From: Icerya purchasi | Taxonomy: Eukaryota; Arthropoda; Insecta; Hemiptera; Monophlebidae | Direction: 5' to 3' | Length of the DNA: 64,000 nt | Assembly (NCBI GenBank): GCA_039619475.1 | Contig: CM077115.1 | Coordinates: forward strand, 443,828,792 to 443,892,791 | In this document: piece by piece, positions 38,730-51,519 of the stretch | How the letters are laid out: every line of letters starts with the position of its first letter | How positions within the stretch are numbered: position 1 is the stretch's first letter | Translations under genes and position numbers: made by a program | The notes under the pieces: generated by a model | What the model saw: the letters and a program-made list of their open reading frames with translations, nothing else | Told to the model about the DNA's origin: nothing | The model's database searches: none

Positions 38730-38743
38730 GTTTCCATGGTTAC
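38730..38743. promoter_or_regulatory. Candidate RFX X-box in intron B
   Basis: GTTTCCATGGTTAC fits the near-palindromic X-box form (GTNRCC...RGYAAC) with one deviation in the left half. X-boxes bind RFX factors and are common near ciliary genes. A single match in 64 kb is weak evidence and no ciliary gene is present here. Confidence 0.2.
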
Positions 38744-39807
38744 GACGCATTTCGACCATAAAATAATACATGCGGTGCTGCTTGCATCGCCCTTTTCCAC
38801 AAAAAAAAAAAAAAAGTTCATTGCGCTCAAAAAATCCTCCTCTACGTCGTCCCGCATAAATTTTTTCCCAATCATTATCGCCTCCGGGTTAAGAATGGAA
38901 AAATTGGGGAACTTACGAGACAATTTTCATAATCCTCGGGGTGCAAAATTCACAAGAATTTCTCTCGTATTTTAATATTATGGAAAAACACACTAGCTGG
39001 CTGTTTTTTGTTTTGTTTTTTTTCCTCGTGCTGAGCCATTAAACGCAATTTGTACGTATTCTAGATATACGTGTTGTGTATTGAACAGTAGGAAGCGAGA
39101 TATTAAAATTATGCAGAAGGAATTAACGCGGCGCTCTAGGCATTTCTGCTTCGACGGTAAATTCTGCCGGCATACCGGCAGGTAATCCGGAAAAATTGTT
39201 CTTCAGCCTGAATAATTTTACCTTTTCGCGGTAGGAACTTAATTTTCTTCGCGTTTGCTTAAAATTTCCACCGCAGTCGGGCGACTTTTCACAATCGCGA
39301 CCGCTCTCGTCTCCCGTGTACAAAACATAGGCAACTCAAATTGCACCCACGTACCATGCTCGTTATTTTTCCTAATAGCGACTTGGCAACATGCGTCTCC
39401 TCGATCCAGCGGCTCTAGCTTCCCTACAAAACCATCGAGCGTTTTAAAAATTGCTTCCTGATTTTATCGTACTAGTTGTTTTGTTTTTTTTTTTTTTTTC
39501 ACAGAAGTACGCCCACGGTCGGTTGACCCGCCGGCTGTCTGGTCTCGAGGGAGACTTGAGCAGCGAAATTTTGAAATTTTCCCGACACATGTTGACATAT
39601 ATGAGTAGTAATGCGCATGTGTGTGTGATGGTGCAGTTTAGAAACGAAACGCAATACTTGTGCAACGACGACACGTACATAGAAAAACGGAATTTTGAAA
39701 CCCGTTTCCTTAAATTTAGCGCAACACGCGGGGAAGTTCGCAGTATTAATATGAAATCAAAAAATCCTCAACGAACAATGTATGTTCATATGTATATTAA
39801 GAAATCA

Positions 39808-40094
39808 GGGTGGCCATCTAATCGGGGAAAAAACGGGAATAAGCCCCGGGAAGTTTGTTGTAAAACCGGGGGAAAAAAGAAAAAATATCATTTGAAACGT
39901 TAAAAAATGAATACCTCTTTTACCGTGCTAAATTACTAAAAGTTCTGTTGTATTCTCGTATAAACTATGTTTCGGCAGTCAAATATTATCATTAGTAACA
40001 AAAATATTCCATCCATCTTTTTGTACAATTCTAATAATCCGGAAATCAGGAGGATTTGGCCCGGAAATTTAAAAATTATATTTTAGTGGCCACC
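39808..40094. mobile_element. GGTGGCCA-ended non-autonomous DNA element, copy 2
   Basis: It begins GGGTGGCCATC and ends AGTGGCCACC, and shares its interior with the 24.4-kb copy, including CATTTGAAACGTTAAAAAAT and TTTTTGTACAATTCTAATAA. It lies in intron B. Related words (GGAAAACCGG, GTCAGGGAA, GGGGTGGCCCCACC) at 40245-40800 suggest a third, interrupted copy directly downstream. Confidence 0.72.
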
Positions 40095-40244
40095 GTGGAA
40101 ACGTTTTCTTCAGCCGGGATAATGGGATACATTGTTTTGTTTTTTGTTTTATGTTTTTTTTTTTTTTTGTTTTTTTTTTAAATGTGTGACTAATTTATTT
40201 CCCTTTCTTGTGATAATAACGGAATGGTGCGCCGAATATGTTTC

Positions 40245-40800
40245 TAACAATTTTCCGGGAAATGTCAGGGAATTTCGTTAATCGACGAAAGGTCAGGTAA
40301 TTTAAAAAAGGTGTACAGGAATACTCGCGTGCTGTGTTGAATTAAAAATGATCGCGAAGTTCTATATATTATGTAGGTAATAAAAAATTTCACGCACTTC
40401 AGATTTTCTCCTGGTAATTAGAATGATGAAACATTGAAGTGATGACGAATTTTATGTTTACAGATAGAAAATTTTTTACATATTTGAGATTATGTCCGAA
40501 TTAGAGTTGCCTGTAAAATAGTAACGCGGGAACCGTAAAAAGTATATACGCATATAATACAACTAGTACGCTTGCCTTTTTCTGCAAATTAATAATATTG
40601 TATATTTTTATTCACCGATTAGCGCGTACTGCCGTAAAAAAAAAAAAAAAACAAAAAAAAACATGGAAATTATTATACGGGTTCTTCTTTGCGGCTATTA
40701 TTATTATTTTATAAGTCGAGGAGGAAATCCGGAAAACCGGAAAACCGGGCGAAAAGTCAGGGAAATTTTTTCACAAAAAAACGGGGGTGGCCCCACCATG
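40245..40800. repeat. Probable interrupted third GGTGGCCA-type copy
   Basis: TTCCGGGAAATGTCAGGGAA at 40252 and a CCGGAAAACCGG-rich end closing with GGGGTGGCCCCACC at 40784-40797 resemble the termini of the two other copies. The middle is AT-rich and does not match well, so this is a tentative call. Confidence 0.45.
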
Positions 40801-41089
40801 TTTAAAATTTATGTACATACGTATTTTTAGTTACTGGGTTTTAAATTTTATTCGTTTCTGTGCGTATCGCGTAATAAGCGACGCGCATAATTTTACGTGT
40901 CTGAGACGTATTTTTTTTTTTTTTTATTACCTCTCGCTTGTTGTTAAGGTACACACGGAATGATGCGATACGCCTATTGTTGTCAAATTTTAATAATTCC
41001 TCCACCTAAGAGTGCAAATAACAACTCGGTGTTATTAAAAGTTAAACGGAGTGTGTGTTAGTAGTTCGGCATAACGATAAATATCGCAA

Positions 41090-41120
41090 GAAGAAGAAGA
41101 AGAAGAAGAAGAAGAAGAAG
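41090..41120. repeat. (GAA)n microsatellite
   Basis: About ten AGA/GAA triplets in a row in intron B, followed by GGAGAAAGAAAAACC. No LINE coding sequence precedes it, unlike the (GAA)5 at 16168. Confidence 0.9.
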
Positions 41121-41969
41121 GAGAAAGAAAAACCAAACTCGGGCAGCCGTGTTCGCGGCGAATATTTATAATAACAGCGCTATACCATATGAACTTAAAT
41201 GGAAAAAATGTTACTTAATAAAATACGAGGATTAGTGCGTAACGCTTACCGCAGGAGAAGGGGAACTTTAAATAATAATAGTGAAGCCGATGAATTTTAA
41301 CAATTTTCACGCGAGTTAGTTATCACACTGCTCGTAAACTTGTAATATCCGATGTGGAAACAAGTTGTACACGCACGTTCGGTACAGTTTAAAGAAAAAA
41401 AGTGTAAGACAGTTACCGGATCGTGGAACACATCCCTGTCACGCACAAAATCTATAGAGTGGTAACAACGGGCAAGATCTATGTCCCAGAAAATTGGTTA
41501 ACTCTTTTATATAACACGGAATTTTAATAAGGGCTTACCTTCGTTTAAACGTGTGTTATTTGCAGTCTGATGACTGAAAAATCGGTTATACTTAAATGTA
41601 AGCCCTCTGCTAGGCTACACGTATATTTTTACTAATCATTTTTTGTTTTATCGATTGATGGTACAACACAGTGTATGCTGTTACTATTATACACACATAT
41701 CTCATCATCGTCTCCTATAGTTACACTGAAAAATACTTATCGTGTTTAATCTAAATGATGAATTAACGAACGTAATAATTATATTCCATATTTTATTATG
41801 GCTTTTAATACTTTTGCGCTATTTTTTTTTTATTATTATTATTTAAACGAAGTAATGTTTTTTTCGTTTCGGTGAAAATTGTAAATCACTTTTCACTTTG
41901 CATGTACCCATGATGCGTGTAATTATAATGAATGATTATTTAATTCAATTTTTTCCCATGTGTTATTAG

Positions 41970-42125
41970 CACTATTAGCGGCCGCGGCTCCGGAAATAGC
42001 CCCGTTTATGGCAGATGAATGTTTACTGGCAATACCAGAAATTGAAGGCATTGATTATACAACAAAGGAATATTTGAATTTTGTATCTCACATTCAGAAC
42101 ACATCCGAGCGTTTATCCAAAGAAG
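41970..42125 (+). CDS. Exon 3: conserved MADE / EGIDYTTKEY segment
   Basis: The acceptor is TTATTAG at 41963-41969 and the donor is G|GTTAGT at 42126. The first two bases complete an Ala codon begun in the previous exon, giving an uninterrupted Ala-rich helix (SALLAAAAPE) after the LKGVG turn. It is followed by APFMADECLLAIPE and GIDYTTKEYLNF. This Ala-rich helix and MADE segment look like the second half of the helix-hairpin-helix unit and a following conserved helix. The exon ends in phase 1. No in-frame stop or indel is visible. Confidence 0.93.
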
Positions 42126-45100
42126 GTTAGTAAAAAAAATAACACACGCACAAAAAAAAAAAAAAATGACGATAATACATCGATATAGCTTTTATACTTA
42201 TTGCCTGTAATTCGGAGATGTGGGTTTTTTTTGTTTTTTTTTTTATTATTATTTTGGACTCTCAACCCCACCACCCGATGTTAGAAAATATTAAATTCAA
42301 ACAAAATATCTGAAAAAAAAATTTTGGTCGTGTAAATACGAGAAGAAAAAATAAACAAATTTTATTAAACAGTATTAATGAAGTCAAAAATAGTACTTGT
42401 AAGTAATGTGATTCGTGGAACATTTCATCATGTTTCGGTTGAATTCTGGTGAGATGCGTAGCCTACGACAAATGAAAAATACTACAGAGTAAATAGATGT
42501 GAAAAACAATTACTACCACTACGGAAAGAAAAATAGCTTATAGCGGGTGGAATGAAGTACCTTTCCTCTCCCCTTGGGTTATATATTTTTAACATGAAAA
42601 TGAATTACTCCAGGTGCACCAGTCGAACGCATAGTGTACTGTTGTCAGTAAGAGGAGGAGAAGTCTTTTACCTCAATCCTGAAAACAGTTTTTTTTTTAT
42701 TGAAAAGTTCCATTAGTCTCTGCCGGCAGAACGATTGAGGCGTTTAGTGGTTGAAATAGTTCTCTTCAACGTATACGCCGTTGTATAAATTTGAAGATTT
42801 GAAATAATAGCCCATTATTAAATAAACTTTTAAATATGATCGGTAATCCTTTTAATAGCATCCTAATTTTTTAATTAGATGGAAATTATTATTTCAAAAT
42901 GTAAAGAGATCTGAACAAGAGACGCTACACGCAAAATGAGAATTAAAATATATCAGGGATAGTTGATTATTTTTTGTAATTAATTTGACAAGTCGTTTGT
43001 TCATTAGGTTGTATCAAAAAAGTTCTCGCCCTTTTGTTTATATCGCGAATCTGCAAAAATTCTGACTTTCAAAAAAAAAAAAATCATTTTAAACGGCATG
43101 ATAATTTGCACTAATTGGCAAAATTAAATGTTTTTTTTTTTTTTTTTAAATATATGTATATATATACGTTTGATAATAATTCTGCTGTTTGTAAGAATTT
43201 AAAATTCGTACCCTAATCCAGCATTATTAAAAAGTAGAGGCCGCAATTCAAACAAGGGAAGAAGTTCGTGTACGATCGATGATGAATACACGTAACCAAT
43301 CGCCGAACAATGAGTGTCAAATCGATCCGTGCGATTTTCTCTTAAGGAGGAGATATGAGCGTAAAGGATAAGGCAAGTGCATTTGTCAGCCATGAATAAA
43401 GAATTTTTATACGCTGCATTGCAAGTAGTAGTCATAAATTATCAAGAATGTTAGATAAACTTTGAAAAACACTATTCTCTTCCATACATTTGTATCGTTC
43501 CGATTTTTGTATTAAACGTATCAAGCAACAACCTAATTTGTATAATTAGCAGAATCGATTATAAAAAGTTAGGTAAAGCGCATGTTTGAATTTTTGAACT
43601 TGAGTTAGTTCCAGAATCTGTGTCATTCGAAGTTGTATATTCAAGTGACAGTCTGCATGCGCCCTTGAAACCAAACCATGTTATTGGTAAATCGAAAGCG
43701 AGCATTACTTCAGCACGATAATTATGTGCCTTAAAATATAGAGCTCATTTCATCTGTCAAGATATTTGGCTTTCGGGCGGTAGTTCTATCCACTATGGTT
43801 TTCTTCGTTGAAATTTCGCGGACAGTGATTTCATTAAAGTATTACGAAAGTCAATGAAGTGGCACTAAATTTTCTTTACATTTAAACCAAAGAACGGCAC
43901 CATGAAATCATCGCTGGAGTGGTTGAAGTTGATGAAATTCATTTTGATTAACGAGTATTTCTATTTACTTTTTAGTTTCTTTAATTTCTGTGAAATTTCG
44001 AACTTCTCATGTAATTCAGTAGGATAATTTATCGAAAACCGAACCAGAACTATTAAGTTGTTTAAGGGGTAAGCGTTTATATTAGTGTCGCCAGTTCATT
44101 TTTGCAAAGATTTTAAGTTCATTCATTTAATCCATTGTAAAACTAAACTATTTCGAAATGTGGAAAATAGCATTAAATGGACAAACTGAACTTTAAATAA
44201 CCATAAGACATGTATGAATGAAGAAAATGTTTTATAATTAACGATAACATAACGTAAAAAATTAAAAAAAAAAAAAAAAAAAAAATACATGCCTTAATAT
44301 GCAGGATGACGTAAAAAAAAAATTATAAAAATCAGAAACAAAAAATAGGGCAGCAGCGAAGTAACATAACAGCCAGTGTAAATGAAAATATAATTAAAAA
44401 GAAAATAAGCCACAAAACCAAACCGGTGTCAAATTTAAATAACGTTTGTTTAATTTAATTAAGATAAAATAATATATTACTAGTCTCTATTTAATATTTC
44501 TGTAAATTTGAATATGAAATAAATTGAGATGAACTAAAAAAAAAAAAGGTAGCGACGACGTACGTATCAATATGAACGGTAAAGAAGTAAAATGAACTGG
44601 TGTCGTTAATGTAACTATTTATCGGACAGCGTTTATGACGAAGTACTTTGTTTTCGTTTTTCTTTCTTTTTTTTTTTTTTTTCGTTATCTTTATATGATT
44701 ATAAAATTTACTCGTTTAGGTCGTAAGTTTTATTTTATTTTTAATCAGAAAAAGGAAGGGGTTGCGCAGTATGCGAAACAGTTGAAGGAAAAAAAGGGAT
44801 TAAAAAACAATTTAAAAAAATCATTCTTTTATATTAATTTGTAAAGTTGAGGATGTTAATACTGTAAATAGCAACGGGAGTGATTTTATATACACACATA
44901 TTTTTGTTAAAATGTTATACATTGTATCAGGAATAAAAATTCGAATAGATATGAAATTACTTTTTACGGAAATAAATCACAAATAGGAAAAATTCTTGTA
45001 ATGCATATCTTAAGATTTAATTTGATCTAAATAAAATTCGAGAACGTGCGAAATAACGTTGTTAAAATAATTTAATTAGAACAATTTTAAAAAATGCAAT

Positions 45101-45502
45101 GCAATTTCAATATCAAATGTATATAATCTATGAAAAAATACGGTTACAATAATCAAAGTTGAACTTGATAGAACGAATGAATGTGTCCCCAGCTATTTTG
45201 GTAGAATATCGCCGATATTATTTTTTAGGTATAAAATGTTTTTGTTCGAGACGGATTCAAGTTTCGCAATGTGTAGATGTGTTTATTCTTTTAATTTGTT
45301 AATGCGTTAAAATTTTTTACTCTGGAATTTATATTTTTAGCCCTCCGAAGTTAAATATTTTTGTCATCTTATTGGTAATTCTATGTTTCGTTCGCTTTTT
45401 AAAATGAAATGCTCTCTCTCTGTTGGTAAATATACTGTAATAAAAACATTTCTTATACTTTTAAAAGTTGTCGCTAAATAATTCAAATTTTGGTATTTCT
45501 AA

Positions 45503-46385
45503 TCTATATATATATATATAAAACAAAGTCGGATTAGTTACACACCATTTATAACTTGAGTACGGCTGAACCGATTTTTATGATCTTTGATTTGTTCGAT
45601 ATTTGCCTCCGCCCCGAATAGCAGAATACGAAAAAAAAAATAAATAAATAAATATATATATAAAAAATATTCTTGTTTTTTGCTGTTTCAGGTTCAAAAG
45701 GGGGGTTTAAGTCATTTTTGAACCGCAATTTTTGGATTTGTGAAAAGGCTTGTTTGTTCTGTTTTATATGTGGAATTTCGCTTTTAAACCGGGTTATCTG
45801 TCTAGTGATGAGTTATGAATTTTTCAAGGGTGATTTTTGAGGTCGTTCTAAATTCCATATTATATATTCTAGACGGTTTCTTGCCGTCCAGGATAATCGC
45901 TCAGCTTAAAGTTGTAAATTGTCACAGATGGAAGTTTTAATAATTTATGATCCGATTCTGATAAGTTTTCCGAGCTGTTGTGTAATAGAATATTTTTGTC
46001 GTTTCTAAACCATCTTATTGGGATTCCGTACATTATATGTGTACGAAATCCTGAAAATCGGTATAAATTTACTTTAAGAAATTTTAATAAAGCATATAAA
46101 TTGAGTGTGTACTCTGTATTGTTAGCTGATGGGTGGTATAGCCCGAAAAAACATGTTTCCAAAGTATTATATTTTAATTTTTTAAAGTAAACGTATACTG
46201 ATTTTTGATATTAAGGGGAATAATATCTTGCTGCCACGTGAATTACATTTATTTCAATGTAATTAAAATAATTTTTTATTTTGATTTTTGTACATTTATT
46301 GAACTTAATTCATTTTGAGTATTAATTTTATCTTAATAAAAAACTGAATTTTGTGAGGTGGTACGAAGTTCGCCGGGTTAGCTAG
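45503..46385 (+). mobile_element. Non-autonomous Helitron-like element, both ends present
   Basis: The 5' end is TCTATATATATA with AAAACAAAGTCGGATTAG following, a start shared by many insect Helitrons, and the 3' end is GTTAGCTAG. The 5' TC is preceded by A and the 3' CTAG is followed by T, as required for insertion between A and T. The length is 883 bp. There is no Rep/helicase coding sequence, so it would depend on an autonomous partner. An interior block (about 45783-45885) is shared with 7060-7150. It lies in intron C. Confidence 0.75.
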
Positions 46386-46614
46386 TAATACAATGAAACA
46401 CGCAAAAACAAAAACCACATTCTTAACCCGACCCCTATTAGTTTTTCTGTCACAAAAATTTGTCCCAAAATGTAACATTAAATAAAGATTTATTTGTTTT
46501 TGTCGCATGTTCGAAAAGACGTCAATTTTTTTTTGTTCTATATACGAACTACTAAAGAGATAAGCTAAGGGGTCCCCGGGCACGAAGGGCCGAGTTTATA
46601 CACACGTACATGCA

Positions 46615-46615
<1 letters not shown>

Positions 46616-46681
<66 letters not shown>
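46616..46681. repeat. (TA)n microsatellite, about 32 units
   Basis: An uninterrupted TA run follows GGCCGAGTTTATACACAC. Shorter (TA)n runs are at 3412-3426, 3620-3649, 19481-19508, 47627-47643, 56239-56254 and 59420-59446. The 3620 run also follows a CCGAGTTTATA word. Confidence 0.95.
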
Positions 46682-46686
<5 letters not shown>

Positions 46687-47559
46687 GCCCTAGATCATCC
46701 ATCCCGCCCTTCTAAAATCTGCAATTTTAGTAAAATGAAAAATCCAAGTTTCGTAATAGTAAATCGACTGCGCCGTATTGAATGAAAATATTTTTAGTTT
46801 CCGACCACCACCGTCACTGGAAGTGGCCATTCATACTATAAATTAGTTTTTTAAAGGGAATGAGTTTTTTTCCCACGGATTCCAATTTTACCACGAAAAA
46901 TAAAATTTTTGGTTTGAAACAAATGTCCCTTGAAATATCATTTTTGTTTGACATGTATAAAATAAATCTTACCCAAACGAATAGAAATGTATTTGAACAT
47001 TTAAATAAATCGATTTTATTTAATATGATACATGATCGAATTGAGCTCTACGTTGCCTAATGGCATGCCAGAACTTTTGTCGGAAACGAATCAATGGCAG
47101 GAAGAATTTCTTCACATGATAAATACCGAATAGCTTGCACGATTTTTTGTGTACCCCATGGTAACATATTCTCGATTTCATGTTCGCGTTTTAAATTTTT
47201 ATAATTTATTCGCAACATTTATTCGTGTTTTAAATTCCATATTCCATCTGAAGATGGGCATCGCCCGATTAAAAGATTTCTGAGTAGTATACACAGTTTA
47301 TACTTTTAATTCGTTTTTTATACTCGTATCTTATTTGCTAACCCAAATTATTATATTTATATTTAACAAATAGGATGATAAATAATGTCTATGCAATGAT
47401 AAAAGCTCTAGGACCTTCAAAAATGCCACTCAGTTAACTCTAATCAATATTTTGCAAAGGGCGACCAAACTTAAAAAAGCGGGATAAAATGAAATGAAAA
47501 CCAAAAAAAAAAAAAAACCACAATATATATGAATTCCAGATCAAAAAATTGTTTTTTAT

Positions 47560-47622
47560 TAACTTTTACATATAGATCTAAATAGGTATTAATATACGAG
47601 CGAAGTCACGGGTAACAGCTAG
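47560..47622 (+). mobile_element. Second Helitron 3' terminus
   Basis: The sequence ACGAGCGAAGTCACGGG then TAACAGCTAG, followed by T and a TA run, is the classic Helitron 3' end with its short GC-rich hairpin region before CTAG. It differs from the 46.38-kb end (CGAAGTTCGCCGGG), so it marks a second family or subfamily. I could not place its 5' end; it may be lost in the TA-rich DNA between 46.4 and 47.5 kb. Confidence 0.6.
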
Positions 47623-50600
47623 TGTATATATATATATATATATTTATTTATTTATGTATATGTGTTGTGTAATTGACATTGAAGCTGTATCATTACTTTT
47701 TAAATTTTAAAAACTATATGAATTAAATTATTTTAACAACATTCCATAGAGTCTAAAACTATGATCTAGATAAAATTGAATTCTAAAGAACTTTTTTATT
47801 TATATTTGAGGAATCACTGTATTATACTTAATGCAATCAATTACATATTTGTGTACGAAACATTATATTAGGTAATTTTAGGTTTTTTGTAAAAAATTAA
47901 ACAATTCTGTCATAATGATTCAAAGCATAGGATGAATAACTAAATGTTAGCAATTTATTTGGGCGAAAAAATCTTTTAAATTTAATATTTTAGGTTTTCC
48001 ATTTTCAGTATAAAGTAGAATTTTTACGAAAGCCGATAAAATATATGTACAAAAAAATCATGTAATGGATTTTTAAGACTGATTATTAAGAAGTAAATAA
48101 AGCATGAGAATAGTATTTATACTTATAAATATTCATTTAAAAATATGGGGGTACACATTTGTGCGAAAATGATAATGAATTATTTTTTGTATATTTAATA
48201 TTCACCGATATATTACATCGTTTAAGTAAGTAGTTCAAGAAATATTTATTACATGTATTTATTCATTGAAAACTAACCTGACTAGTTTAGGATGTTTACA
48301 ATCAAACTCATGCATAAACATTACTCTGTAAGTTACTTAAATTCGGAGCAGGTGTGAATAAATGGGAATGAGACCGATTGTTTGGAGATTGTTGCAATTA
48401 CCGGTTTCTTCACTTCGTAGATAACTTTTGTGAACATTTAGAGAGACAGTGTGGAGTGGTTTATATAAGCTGAGAAATTATTCCAATCCTATTAAACATA
48501 CCTTAATCCGTTAGCTGCTATAGGGGACTGATATGTCTGATAGTCTAGTGTTACATACTTCTAGAAGCAGGTGTCAATATTCATCTCGGGAATGTTTTTC
48601 GCGTTTTTATCGATCAAAGAAGGCTATAACTGCGCCTACGTAATGTGTTATAATTACATCATGTACATTACGTGTATTAGTGAAAAATATCGATTTAAAA
48701 AATTATTTTTAGAACAATTTAAAAAAAAAATATTTATTTAATTAATATCGGTTATTATTGTATTATCTGATGATATGGCAATAAGACGAAGCTAAATCTA
48801 TCGTAATTATTATATATGCCATACTGATCTATCTCCTCTAATTATTATGTATAATTCTTTGATTAGTAAATATTCGGCACAGCTTTTGTGAGATTTGGTT
48901 CATTTGCACGATGCATAATTTTGTCAAGAACTCATTAACTAAGATCCTAGTTTTTAGGAGCGAAAAGTACATAATTCGAAACTTACAGCCCCGTCTAATT
49001 TTTCGTATACAAGAACAATTATTCACGTTAAAGTTACACGAATACCATTAGTATAGTAGCGTTATTGAAAAAAGCAATAGCCGTTAAAAAACGCGTATAA
49101 AGTAACAATATAAAAAGCACTGAATTATAGCGACTGACAATTCTGTTATTTTCATAGTCGTGCTTATTGAGTCTACTGTGAATTTGAAGTAAGTAATAAA
49201 TATCACATGTATCAGGGCTGCTATAATATAGTTGGCAGGGAACACTGGCCCAGTTTCTACCCTAGGAGAAATATTTAAATCTTGGTAAAAATTTTGCAGT
49301 GAAAAATAGTTAATGGACAAACATGATTAATATGCATTTTATTATTCTTTTTTTATTTTAGTTACCTAAATCACTAATAAAGTGTTTTGGATACAATATG
49401 ACGATGATTATTTTGGAATGGCCGGTTTGATTTACTTCACATTCGAAAGAGAAATAACAGGTTTTTTGAACTTGACCTATTTTTGAAAAAGTTTGGTAAT
49501 CGTAAAAGAGAAAACATCACGCATTTATTATTTTTTTTTTCTTGTGCGACAATTTTATCATCTTCTCTTTGTTCGTTTTGTATTTATTTTTAATTTTTGT
49601 AATTGCTGTTTTTTAAGCAGTTTAATTACAAAAGTAAAATCGGAAAGCTTTTTTTTTTTCTTCTTCTTTTCTTATGTAAAGATAAAAATATTACCAGATA
49701 TAAAATGTGTATGCGAATAGAAATTTTATGAACAATTAATTTGTGGCAATCATGTTTAGTTAGTCCAGAAATTTAACATAAAAATCTTGAGATGTACACC
49801 TTGCCTTGAAGAAAAAACGTTTTCAATTAGCATCGGTTTATTACGTTTCAAATAAAACGTCTAAACCATTTTCACCTTTTACCATTACTACATTAGAACA
49901 GCAGAGAAGTTAGAAATCTTAATGATATACTGATAATAATATTCGAATAAAAAAGGAATAAAAATAAAAACAAAAACAACCTACATACATAAAAATCACT
50001 CGGAAGAGAAATGTTTCGTCATGTCTTACAAACATTTTTTCTTGTTGATCAGTTTTTTTCTCTCTCTTTATTTGTCTATCGAGAAATCGTTATGTCTTCA
50101 TCAGCGAATAATGAAATGAAATGAGATTTATTTTCGATTTTTTTCGTTCGTAGTAAGTAATTTTCACTTGTAGTAGTGTCAAACTTCTTAGGATGGTTTC
50201 TTACAGCCCTGAACTGAACGCGCAATAAATGTTACATATTTCCTAAATTCGAAGTCGACATAACAGTTCTGAAGTTACAGAATTTCTGGCGATTTTTTTT
50301 TTTTATTGTCATTCTCCGTATAATACATTTTTTCCAAATTTTCGCGTGGTTTTTAACAAGAGCAGAGTTACATTGCTCTGCTGGTGTTCGTGTAGTTTGG
50401 AAGTGAACTTATTTTTCTTGTATACGACAAATTTTATACAAATATTAAGAGATTTCGAACTTCAAATTTTTTATAACGCGAGTAAAAGGGTTTTTAGAAT
50501 GAAAAGGTATGTTCTAAAAAACATCGAATAACAACTATACATCGTACACAGAAAGTGCAAGTAAAAGTCCTACGTCAATATTAACATAATAAAAATACCT

Positions 50601-51519
50601 AAAGGAAAAAATTATCGGAATACAAGACACAGGCGATAACTTTATAATTTTAAATTAAAAATAAACTAGTTTTTTACTTTTAAACGATTTTAGTCAAATG
50701 CTCAAAGTTTCTAACGGGTGGTTTTTTAATTTTTGAAAAATAATTTAAAATTATAGCTCAATTATGGTGTTTATTACTAATTATTTTTTGACGCAGAAAA
50801 ACTACTGAATACTTACTAATCAATAAATGGTATAAGTTTTGGTAAAAAAAAAAAAATAATATAAAAAAAAAACCGGATAATAATGACATATGCAGCGTGG
50901 TAAAATAGAATATCCGATGATATTTAATCTGTTTTCTTGCCATATTATCAGGTAAGAATAAACGACCGTATTTTTTATTGAATCTATGTTTGAAATTGGT
51001 GTAAAAGTTATTTTTTAAATCGATATTTCTTCGTAATGCACGTAATAAAGTTTTTACTAGCGGCGAAACAAGCTGCCATTGAACAGTGGCACAGGGATAG
51101 AAACTGTTTCCTTTTTGGGGAGAGCGCAGTACATTGTGCTTCGGTGCCTACACGTTTCGGCACCGGTTAAAAAGTTATTATTTAGAACCTTTGATAAATG
51201 CTAAACGTTATTATACATGTTAGTAAGAAGTATCGAAATTGACTAAATGGCTTGATAGTTAACGAAAGCCGGGCAAAAAAAAAAAAATCGAAATTATTTC
51301 TACACAGTGCATCCTGTGAGTTTTAAGACTATGCTTCTAAAACCAATACTACTAGCGTCATCTTCATGAAATTTTAGGACGTTGTTAATACCACTTTTCT
51401 CCCTATTCGTACAAAGTTTCAAGTCGACCGGATCATTTGTAACGGTTCAGCGGCGCAGTTTGCGCGCATGTTGTGTGCTGTGCGCGGTTATAATTTTCAA
51501 ATGGAGACAAATTCGGAAA

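Larger units (their letters stand above)
34041..41969 (+). other. Intron B of the split gene
   Basis: GT at 34041 and AG at 41968-41969. It contains repeat copy 2 (35.2 kb), the fold-back element (36.3 kb), GGTGGCCA copies (39.8-40.8 kb) and the (GAA)n run. The stretch 37.9-39.6 kb is GC-richer than its surroundings but shows only motif-less frames on both strands. Confidence 0.85.

Noticed and set aside
39451..39903. 150-codon + frame
   Set aside because: It starts in a poly(T) tract, runs into the GGTGGCCA element, and has no motif or splice support.
41570..41590. CTGATGACTGAAAA resembling a hammerhead core
   Set aside because: There is no helix between CTGATGA and GAAA.
43006..43040. AGGTTGTATCAAAAAAGTTC resembling a mariner terminal repeat
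   Set aside because: No matching inverted end and no transposase were found in the following 2 kb.
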